Shown here in pieces: positions 14,908 through 20,817 of a stretch of DNA of 20,817 nucleotides (positions within the stretch are counted from its first letter, which is position 1; each line of letters begins with the position of its first letter). Under the pieces are notes generated by a model, which saw only the letters and a program-made list of their open reading frames with translations, searched no databases and was not told the DNA's origin. The stretch covers positions 1 through 20,817 of the forward strand of contig JAKBCJ010000023.1 of NCBI GenBank assembly GCA_021807975.1, read 5' to 3'. The DNA is from Pseudomonadota bacterium (GTDB taxonomy: Bacteria > Pseudomonadota > Alphaproteobacteria > Acetobacterales > Acetobacteraceae). The translations under genes were made by a program, and so were the position numbers.

Positions 14908-16077
14908 TCAGGCCCGCACCAGCATCGTCGCGTGCGAGGCCAGCCCGCGATGCACCATGTAAAGCGGGATCGCCAGCAAGGAAATCGCCGCCGCCGCGAT
15001 CAGCCCGCCCTCTGGCCGGCCGCTGAGGTCGGCGGCCATTCCGCACAGCCCCGGTGCAAATGTCCCGCCCAGATAGTATAACGTATAGAACAGGCCCATT
15101 CCAACCGCCCGGTTTTCCGGCCGGGCGGACAGGGTGCCAACGGCCATGATGACGCCGGGCTGAATCGATCCGCCAAACCCCAGCAAAGCCGCCCAGGCAA
15201 CCGGCCAGCCAGCCAGCGCAAGGCCGACCATGCCGCAGGCCAGCGATACCGTTCCGATCAGGAATATATTGAATCCGCCGAACCGGGCGGCGAGACCGCC
15301 GCCCACCATCGTGCCCGGCACATTGCCCCACATCATCACCGTCATCGTCAGCGCGACCGCGCCCAGTCCATAGCCGCGCAATGTCAGGCTGCTGGGAAGA
15401 TAGGACGCAAAAGCGGAAAACCCCGACGTATAGACGGTCCAGACCGCACCCGCGATCAGCAGCAGCATGCACTCCCGGAGACTGGGCAGGGAAAAGTGCC
15501 GCGGCAGCCCGGTTCGGTGCGATGCTTCGCGAAAACTGGCCAGGAACAATACCAGCGACAGCGCCGCCGGCACGGCATCGGTCAGCAGCGCGGCATGCAG
15601 CCCGCGCCCGGTCAGCACGGACGGCAGCACCAGTTGTGCCAGCCCCATCCCGATCGGGAATCCGCAAACAGACACGCTGATTCCGATCATGAACCGCGAA
15701 CCGGCAAACCAGTCGGCGATAATCTTGCCCTGCAGCACGATCATCGCCACCGCCCCCACGCCGGCAACCGCCCGGCCGGCCGCGATGCCGCTGACGGTAT
15801 CGGCCCGGGCGCTGACGCAGGAACCCAGGGTCATCAGCAGCAGCCCCGCGCCCATCACCCAGCGGTCGCCGAAGCGCCGCCCCAACAGGCCCAGCGGCAG
15901 CGCGACAAACGTCCCCAGCAGCATGTAAGCGCCGACGAGGCTGCCGAGTTGCGCGTAGCTCAATCCGAAGCGGCTGACCAAATCGGTGCCGAGACTGGCG
16001 ATCGTCTGGAACTGATAGCCGAACGCAACCCGGGCAAGCGCCAGGGACGCGAGAATAAACCAGCCGCGCGCGTGCAT
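14908..16077 (-). CDS. Major facilitator superfamily transporter
   Basis: 389-aa inner-membrane transporter with about twelve hydrophobic segments. The motif-A-like loop GLLGRRFGDRW between TM2 and TM3 and the second-half pattern MVGGGLAARFGG mark an MFS protein of the 12-TM type, possibly in the nitrate/cyanate-like or sugar-phosphate branches. The substrate cannot be assigned. ATG 16077 is chosen because GAGGAA lies about 5 nt upstream and the first membrane helix starts right after (ARGWFILASLALARV). The frame extends to 16206 but that part is polar and Arg-rich and looks non-coding. It is divergent from hslO across a 199-bp region in which I see no clear promoter pair. Confidence 0.85.
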   Translation of the reverse strand: MHARGWFILASLALARVAFGYQFQTIASLGTDLVSRFGLSYAQLGSLVGAYMLLGTFVALPLGLLGRRFGDRWVMGAGLLLMTLGSCVSARADTVSGIAAGRAVAGVGAVAMIVLQGKIIADWFAGSRFMIGISVSVCGFPIGMGLAQLVLPSVLTGRGLHAALLTDAVPAALSLVLFLASFREASHRTGLPRHFSLPSLRECMLLLIAGAVWTVYTSGFSAFASYLPSSLTLRGYGLGAVALTMTVMMWGNVPGTMVGGGLAARFGGFNIFLIGTVSLACGMVGLALAGWPVAWAALLGFGGSIQPGVIMAVGTLSARPENRAVGMGLFYTLYYLGGTFAPGLCGMAADLSGRPEGGLIAAAAISLLAIPLYMVHRGLASHATMLVRA

Positions 16078-16276
16078 CCGTTTCCTCGATTCCAGTCCGG
16101 TCTGCGCCGGACCGACGACATTACCCGGCAGGGTTTGTCTGACCACCGCAGATAACGCAACTCTTACCCCCGACCGGCGCCCCCGCCATTCGCGCGCGCC
16201 GCCCACGGCGGAGACGAAAGCGCATTTTCTGTTCGCTCCGGTAGCGGCGGGCGTCCGAAGCCCCTATCTTGCCGCT

Positions 16277-17272
16277 ATGTCCGACACCCCAGACTTTCTT
16301 GATACCCCGGTCTTCCTTGACACCGGCCGCCCGCCGGTACCGGACCTTGTTGTTCCGCGCGGCGTGCTGCCGTTCTTCCTGCCGCGGCGCCCGGTGCGCG
16401 GGCGGCTGGTACGCCTCGGCGCGCTGGCGGATGCGTTGCTGACCCGCCACGACAACCACCCGGTCGTCACCCGGCTGGTCGGCCAGGCGCTGGCACTTGC
16501 CGCCGGCCTGTCCTCGGCGCTGAAATTCCGCGGCTCGTTCAGCCTGCAAGCCAAGGGCGACGGCCCGGTTTCGATGCTGCTGGCGGACTGCACCGACGCG
16601 GGCGAACTGCGCGGACATGCCATTACGAACCAGGAGCGGTTGGACGCCCTGCTGGAAACCGATCCCAACCCGTCGGCGGAGGCGCTGCTGGGGACCGGGT
16701 TCCTGGCCTTTACCGTCGATCAGGGCGGTGGCCAGAACCGCCACCAAGGCATTGTCGCCATCGCCGGCGGAACCCTGGCGGAAATGGCGTTGCACTATTT
16801 CGACACCAGCGAGCAGTTGCTGTGCCAGGTCCATCTGGCGGCCGAACCCACCGCCGACGGCTGGCGGGCCGGGGCGCTGATCCTGGAGAAGGTCGCCGGC
16901 GCCGGCGGTATCGATCCGGCCCTGAGCGATGCCGAACAGGCGGAAAGCTGGCACACCGCCACCACGCTGGCCGCCACGCTGACAGATTCCGAACTGCTGA
17001 ACGATGGCCTGCCGTCGGACCAGTTGCTGTACCGGCTGTTCCATTCCGAAGGTGTTGCCGCGGACCGTGCCCGGGCGCTGTCATTCGGCTGCCGCTGTTC
17101 GCGCGCCAGGCTGGCGGGCATTCTGGAGGGATTCGCGGCAGAGGATCTGGATCACATGGCGATCGGGACCGATATCGTCATGACCTGTGAGTTTTGTAAT
17201 TACGATTTCCGGTTCCCGCGCCAGGCCGTTCATGGCATGGCGTCCGAACTCAAAGGGCCATCTCCGGCTTGA
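16277..17272 (+). CDS. hslO: Redox-regulated molecular chaperone Hsp33
   Basis: 331-aa cytoplasmic holdase switched on by oxidative unfolding. The C-terminal zinc centre is complete: GCRCSRARL (C272, C274) and MTCEFCNYDF (C304, C307), the CxC and CxxC set whose oxidation releases zinc and exposes the client-binding surface. The N-terminal domain shows the usual pattern (LTRHDNHPVVTRLVGQALALAAGL, FRGSFSLQAKGDGPV). Residues 1-25 form a slightly longer leader than in E. coli. ATG 16277 is preceded by a TATCTT box (16265-16270) close enough to suggest a very short or absent leader. The order argD-argF near hslO recurs in alphaproteobacteria (from memory); here an MFS gene and recX intervene. Confidence 0.94.
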   Translation: MSDTPDFLDTPVFLDTGRPPVPDLVVPRGVLPFFLPRRPVRGRLVRLGALADALLTRHDNHPVVTRLVGQALALAAGLSSALKFRGSFSLQAKGDGPVSMLLADCTDAGELRGHAITNQERLDALLETDPNPSAEALLGTGFLAFTVDQGGGQNRHQGIVAIAGGTLAEMALHYFDTSEQLLCQVHLAAEPTADGWRAGALILEKVAGAGGIDPALSDAEQAESWHTATTLAATLTDSELLNDGLPSDQLLYRLFHSEGVAADRARALSFGCRCSRARLAGILEGFAAEDLDHMAIGTDIVMTCEFCNYDFRFPRQAVHGMASELKGPSPA

Positions 17273-17300
17273 CCTGACGAACAAGGGACTTCGCGCCTCG

Positions 17301-17903
17301 ATGCAACCCGGATACCTGAGCCGCCGCCTTGCGCTGCTGATGCCATTCGCGCTCGCCGCCTGCGGCGGAGAGCCGGCGGAGAGCTTTCCGCCGTTACGCT
17401 TCAACGATCTGCCGCCGATTCAATTGAACGTATCCTCGATCACGGTCGAGCAGCGGTTTTTCCCGTCCGGCATGGACCCCGATGTCAGCGGGAAGGCGCC
17501 GGTGCCTCCGATCGAGGCGCTGAAAACCATGGCCAACGACCGGCTGCAGCCGTTCGGCACCGCGAACAAGGCGGTTTTCGCGGTTCTGGACGCGTCGATG
17601 ATGCGGGAGAATGACGTTGTCACCGGTTCGTTCGCGGTATCGCTGACGATCCTGGATGACAACGGCGGCCAGTTGGGCTTCGCCGAAGCGCGGGTGCAAA
17701 GCCGCCATGTCGGCCGAATCCACGACATAAGGCCGGTCCTGTACGATATGACCAAGACCATGATGAACGACATGAACATCGAGTTCGAGTATCAGATCCG
17801 CCACAATCTGAAGGCATGGCTGACTGAAAGCGCGGCACCCGACATGCCGGTCGAACAGGCGCCGTTGGATCAGCCGGTACCGGGCTCTAAACCGATTCAG
17901 TGA
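17301..17903 (+). CDS. Conserved small lipoprotein of unknown function
   Basis: 200-aa secreted lipoprotein. The signal peptide has a basic N-region (YLSRR), a hydrophobic core and the lipobox LAAC with C21 as the lipidated residue, followed by GGE. The mature part (FPPLRFNDLPPIQLNVSSI, then VEQRF and onward) is mainly mixed alpha/beta and ends in a Pro/Gln-rich tail; I recognise no domain. A methionine-rich helix (YDMTKTMMNDMNIEFEYQIR) lies near 150-170. ATG 17301 follows hslO by 28 bp on the same strand with AAGGGA upstream, so the two may be co-transcribed. The frame extends to 17187, inside hslO, but only ATG 17301 places the signal peptide at the N-terminus. It converges on folE with a 33-bp gap. 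Confidence 0.75.
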   Translation: MQPGYLSRRLALLMPFALAACGGEPAESFPPLRFNDLPPIQLNVSSITVEQRFFPSGMDPDVSGKAPVPPIEALKTMANDRLQPFGTANKAVFAVLDASMMRENDVVTGSFAVSLTILDDNGGQLGFAEARVQSRHVGRIHDIRPVLYDMTKTMMNDMNIEFEYQIRHNLKAWLTESAAPDMPVEQAPLDQPVPGSKPIQ

Positions 17904-17936
17904 GGCAGCACCCTCACCCGGTTCGGCCCGCCGCCG

Positions 17937-18578
17937 CTACTCACTAAGGATCGTGGAGCTCCGGCTCCCGATCATCGCCAGCAGTTCCCGCCTGGTGGCG
18001 GCGTTGTCGCGGAACGCGCCCAGCATGCGGCTGGTCACCATCGTCACCCCGGGCTTATGGACGCCGCGTGTCGTCATACATTGATGGGCCGCCTCGATCA
18101 CCACCGCCACGCCGCGGGGCTCCAGCACGTCCTGAATGGTGTTGGCGATCTGGGCCGTCAGTTTTTCCTGAATTTGCAGCCGCTTGGCATATGCGTCCAC
18201 TACGCGGGCGAGCTTGCTGATCCCCACCACCCGGTGATGCGGCAGATAGGCGACATGCACCCGGCCGATGATCGGAGCCATGTGGTGTTCGCAGGTGCTT
18301 TCCAGCCTGATATCCCGCAGCAACACGATTTCATCGTAGCCGTCGGTTTCCTCGAAGGTGCGCTCAAGCACCGCCACCGGGTCGGTATCGTATCCGACGA
18401 AGAACTCCCGGTATGCGCGTGCGACACGCGCCGGCGTGTCCCGCAACCCCTCGCGTTCGGGGTCATCGCCGGCCCACCGCAGCAATGTGCGAATCGCGGC
18501 CTCCGCCTCCTCGCGGGAGGGACGTTCCCGGGTGCCCGCACCGCCAGTTCGGGGGGAAGCAGGCGTAATAATGTTCAC
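17937..18578 (-). CDS. folE: GTP cyclohydrolase I
   Basis: Converts GTP to 7,8-dihydroneopterin triphosphate, the first step of folate (and pterin/queuosine-type) synthesis; homodecameric and cytoplasmic. 213 aa from GTG 18578. The zinc site is intact: CEHH (C96, H99) and HQCM (H165, C167). The family blocks GLRDTPARVARAYREFFVGY, HHRVVGISKLARVVDAY, AKRLQIQEKLT and GVHKPGVTMVTSRMLG are all present. Start choice: GTG 18578 has a perfect GGAGGA 9 nt upstream, whereas ATG 18605 (9 residues longer, MEQAGGFVA) has none. The upstream gene apaG ends 65 bp or more away on the same strand, so co-transcription is possible. Confidence 0.94.
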   Translation of the reverse strand: MNIITPASPRTGGAGTRERPSREEAEAAIRTLLRWAGDDPEREGLRDTPARVARAYREFFVGYDTDPVAVLERTFEETDGYDEIVLLRDIRLESTCEHHMAPIIGRVHVAYLPHHRVVGISKLARVVDAYAKRLQIQEKLTAQIANTIQDVLEPRGVAVVIEAAHQCMTTRGVHKPGVTMVTSRMLGAFRDNAATRRELLAMIGSRSSTILSE

Positions 18579-18670
18579 CGCGACGAATCCTCCGGCTTGT
18601 TCCATGGGCCATCGTGCCCAAAGGTCGATATGGGCCCGGATCGGAACCTCGCAACCCGTGCTGTGTCAGC

Positions 18671-19165
18671 TTAATGAACCCTACCGCTTTGATGCGGACT
18701 GTCCAGGCTGAAGGCGGGAATAGCCACGTCGAAATTCTCCCCCGACGATGGAACGACCATATGGTAAGCGCCGACCATAAAGCCCGACGGCGTGTCCAGT
18801 GGCGTGCCGGAGGTGTATTCGAAGCTCTCTCCGGGTTCCAGCAGCGGCTGTTCACCGACCACGCCGGCGCCGTGGACATGCTGGGTGCGCCCGCGCGCAT
18901 CGGTGATCTGCCAGGTGCGCCGCAAAAGCTGCACCGGTTCGGCGCCCTGGTTTTCGATCTTGACCCGATAGGCCCAGACAAAATGATTCTCATCCGGTTG
19001 CGACTGATCGGCGAGAAAGAACGAGCGGACGGAGACCTGCACCTCCCGCGTTGTGCGGCTGTAGTCCGCGCGCGGGTTTCCCGCCGAACGGGATTGCCGT
19101 TGCGACGGGATGGCGGGTGCGGCCGAACGCTTGGTCCGGCCAGGTTTGGAGTCTTCAGACGACAT
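18671..19165 (-). CDS. apaG: Co2+/Mg2+ efflux-associated protein ApaG
   Basis: Single FN3-like domain protein of 164 aa; about 125 is usual, so this copy has an added N-terminal segment of some 35 residues rich in Lys, Arg and Ser (MSSEDSKPGRTKRSAAPAIP). The ApaG core starts near residue 38: VRSFFLADQSQPDENHFVWA, YRVKIENQG, VQLLRRTWQITDARGR, GVVGEQP, PGESFEYTSG, TPLDTPSGFMVGAYHM. The function is poorly defined; in enterobacteria it affects Co2+ resistance and Mg2+ efflux, and the name comes from proximity to apaH. ATG 19165 follows AAGGA at 8 nt. The frame extends to 19303 but overlaps the binding-protein gene and lacks support. It lies downstream of metZ, a recurrent neighbourhood, with one extra gene between. 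Confidence 0.9.
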   Translation of the reverse strand: MSSEDSKPGRTKRSAAPAIPSQRQSRSAGNPRADYSRTTREVQVSVRSFFLADQSQPDENHFVWAYRVKIENQGAEPVQLLRRTWQITDARGRTQHVHGAGVVGEQPLLEPGESFEYTSGTPLDTPSGFMVGAYHMVVPSSGENFDVAIPAFSLDSPHQSGRVH

Positions 19166-19238
19166 GACAGCAATCCTTCTTGCCTTGCCGAAGCCGGGAA
19201 TCAAGGACAATCCGCGCTGCTTGTCCAGAACGCCGCTT

Positions 19239-20498
19239 TTACACACCGATGCGGCAGCCGGTCCGGCCAACCGCCGGAAATACGTCCGCAGCCGGAATGA
19301 CACCGATTGGTTCGTAATGATCCCAATCGCCGCGCATCGCGGCCGGCGGCTTTACCCGCAGCAGTGTCAGGTCCGCGATCAGCCGCCCGTCGATTCGCAG
19401 ATGTGCGGTGCGGCCAAAGAAGTACACCGGATTCCGGCGCATTTCCTCGTTCACCGGCACGGCATCGATGGTTTCCGTCGCAACCACCGCCCGCACGTAA
19501 TGGCGAACCGCGGCATAGGCGGCGGCGTGTGCCGTGTTGGGCATCTGTCCAGCAGCATTATGGAACCGGGAAGAGAATAAACGGGCGGAATCGTTTTGAT
19601 TCCAGTAGAAAATGTCAGCGAGGAGGAGTCCCTGTGCGGCTTTCGCCCCGGCGGCATGAATGTCACTGAGGGCTGGCACGAACGCCACCACGGACCGGCC
19701 ATCGGCGAACAGCCCGCCGTCCTGAAACTGGCCAAGCTGAACTGACAGCGCGTGACCGATGTCGCACAGTCCGATCGCTTTCGCTCCGGACGCCCTGGCC
19801 TGCGCGAGGATGGAGCCGTAGTCGGTGTCTTCCACCGGATGCCTGGAACGGCCGGCCACCCGCCCCCCGGTCGATTCGATCGTTCTGATCGCATCCGCTT
19901 CGACAGCCACGCCCAGCACCGTGTCGGGAACCACCAGAAACCAGGATGTCGCACCGCGGCGGGCCATCGCCTTGACCAGCGCGTTCGCCATCGAGGCACT
20001 ATCGACCGTCCAACAGGACCCGAACGGCGAGCAGGCGCGCCCGGTCAGTTCGGGTCCGATCGAGCCGGTTATCAGGGTGCTTCGCTTGCGATCCTTGGCC
20101 AGGGCCTGGACTGCCATCGCCGCACTGGTGCCGGGGATATCGACGATGACCGAAACACCGCGGTCGAACCACCGGCTGGCGATGGCAACCGCATCCTCCG
20201 GCTTTCGGACGAAGCTGTCCGCCAGCAGCGACAGCGGCCGGTTGTCGGGCAGCAGGCCGGTATCCTTGACCGCCATTTCCACCGCATGCACCAGCGGCGG
20301 ACCGGACACCGCCCCCCCCAAACCGCTGCTGTCGGACAACACGCCAACGATCAGCGGCGGCGGTACGTCCTGCGCGGCGGCCGTAACGGCATGCAACCCG
20401 CCGCCGCACGCCGCGGCGAGCAGGCCGCGGCGTGTGAGCCGGCGAACCGCCGCTTGCGGGCGGCGATCCAGTTGCGAACGTGGCGGCAGTGGAACCAT
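19239..20498 (-). CDS. Periplasmic ABC-type substrate-binding protein (type I fold), Tat-exported, orphan
   Basis: 419-aa periplasmic binding protein of the Leu/Ile/Val-BP (type I) family. The N-terminus carries a twin-arginine signal (RRLTRRGLLAAACGGG) with a likely signal-peptidase site AAA|QD near residue 42. Mature features include VGVLSDSSG, the hinge-spanning core and ATSWFLVVPDTVLG/VEADAIRTIESTGGRVAGRSRH/TDYGSILAQARASGAKAIGL, the Rossmann-like halves of the fold. The C-terminal DWDHYEPIGVIPAADVFP then CRIGV resembles PBPs annotated as branched-chain amino acid, amide or urea binding; the ligand is not assignable. No permease or ATPase gene is adjacent. It starts 9 bp after metZ and precedes apaG by 73 bp, which implies co-transcription with metZ. 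Confidence 0.85.
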   Translation of the reverse strand: MVPLPPRSQLDRRPQAAVRRLTRRGLLAAACGGGLHAVTAAAQDVPPPLIVGVLSDSSGLGGAVSGPPLVHAVEMAVKDTGLLPDNRPLSLLADSFVRKPEDAVAIASRWFDRGVSVIVDIPGTSAAMAVQALAKDRKRSTLITGSIGPELTGRACSPFGSCWTVDSASMANALVKAMARRGATSWFLVVPDTVLGVAVEADAIRTIESTGGRVAGRSRHPVEDTDYGSILAQARASGAKAIGLCDIGHALSVQLGQFQDGGLFADGRSVVAFVPALSDIHAAGAKAAQGLLLADIFYWNQNDSARLFSSRFHNAAGQMPNTAHAAAYAAVRHYVRAVVATETIDAVPVNEEMRRNPVYFFGRTAHLRIDGRLIADLTLLRVKPPAAMRGDWDHYEPIGVIPAADVFPAVGRTGCRIGV

Positions 20499-20507
20499 CG
20501 GTCCAGA

Positions 20508-20817
20508 CTACAGCAGGTTCAGCGCCCGCCGAAGATCGTCTTTGATGTCCTCCACATCTTCCAGACCGATCGACACCCGGATCGTCCCATCGGTGATCCC
20601 CAGCCTCGCACGCTCCGCCTCGCCGATGCGCATATGCGTGGTGGTGGCCGGGTGGGTGGCGAGGGACTTCGAATCCCCCAGGTTGTTCGACACCGCTATC
20701 AGTTGGAACCCGTTCATCACGGTGAACGCGCCGTCCTTTCCGCCGGCGACTTCGAACGTCACCACGGTGCCGCCGCCGGTCATTTGCTTCAGCGCCAGAT
20801 CCTGCCTTGAGATCGGA
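20508..20817 (-). CDS. metZ: O-succinylhomoserine sulfhydrylase / Cys-Met PLP enzyme, C-terminal part (runs off right edge)
   Basis: C-terminal 102 residues of a Cys/Met-metabolism PLP enzyme, whose full length is typically about 400 aa; the Schiff-base lysine lies beyond the window. Visible family motifs are QMTGGGTVVTFEV, NNLGDSKSLATHPATTTH and LGITDGTIRVSIGLEDVEDI. The wording is closest to MetZ, which makes homocysteine from O-succinylhomoserine and sulfide, rather than cystathionine gamma-synthase; this distinction is inference from the tail. The binding-protein gene starts 9 bp after the stop, and apaG is further down. The frame is open to the last base, so the gene certainly continues. 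Confidence 0.85.
   Translation of the reverse strand, partial: PISRQDLALKQMTGGGTVVTFEVAGGKDGAFTVMNGFQLIAVSNNLGDSKSLATHPATTTHMRIGEAERARLGITDGTIRVSIGLEDVEDIKDDLRRALNLL

Noticed and set aside
19166..19303. Longer apaG start at 19303
   Set aside because: It overlaps the binding-protein gene and lacks a ribosome-binding site; ATG 19165 has AAGGA at good spacing.

Overview
This is a high-GC, gene-dense chromosomal window with short intergenic gaps. I read it as an alphaproteobacterium. The argD-argF pair near hslO, the metZ/apaG neighbourhood and the hyf-like cluster led by a small XRE gene all fit, and Rhodospirillales/Acetobacteraceae is my best guess (inference, no ribosomal marker present). 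The genes are mostly housekeeping, plus one membrane-complex operon. I found no tRNA, rRNA, insertion sequence, phage gene or CRISPR array, and no gene-free stretch longer than about 300 bases.

Layout. (1) The left edge holds the 3' part of an HSL-type alpha/beta hydrolase (2-586, +). It is followed by a monomer-type adenosylcobalamin-dependent ribonucleotide reductase (682-3054, +) with a recognisable sigma70-like promoter. (2) A tightly coupled minus-strand operon runs from 9913 down to 3116: XRE regulator, hyfB, hyfC, hyfE, hyfF, hyfG. Start and stop codons overlap at every junction except hyfF/hyfG, where they lie about 10 nt apart. It encodes the membrane arm and the NuoC/NuoD-like large subunit of a complex I/hydrogenase-4 related machine. 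No HyfI/NuoB small subunit, HyfH ferredoxin, formate dehydrogenase or Hyp maturation gene is adjacent. The large subunit has lost three of the four CxxC cysteines that hold the NiFe site, so this looks like an Ehr-type (energy-converting-hydrogenase-related) complex rather than a hydrogenase. (3) 10166-11817 (-) carries an orphan receiver protein with a tail of unknown function and a Tat-exported metallo-beta-lactamase-fold hydrolase. (4) 11952-14104 (-) is argD-argF, translationally coupled. It is divergent from recX (14315-14887, +), and the shared upstream region contains a conspicuous inverted repeat. (5) 14908-16077 (-) is an MFS transporter, divergent from hslO (Hsp33) and a small lipoprotein (16277-17903, +). 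(6) 17937-20817 (-) runs from metZ (cut by the right edge) through an orphan Tat-exported periplasmic binding protein and apaG to folE.

How the genes work together. The hyf-like proteins should assemble into one inner-membrane complex with two antiporter-like subunits (HyfB, HyfF), a NuoH-like subunit (HyfC) and a NuoK/MrpC-like subunit (HyfE), plus a cytoplasmic large subunit (HyfG). ArgD and ArgF catalyse neighbouring steps of arginine synthesis. MetZ supplies homocysteine and FolE starts tetrahydrofolate or pterin synthesis. The remainder (recX, hslO, apaG, transporter, MBL protein, receiver) look like independent functions. The most notable signal in the window is the hyf-like operon with a degenerate metal site and no adjacent small subunit.
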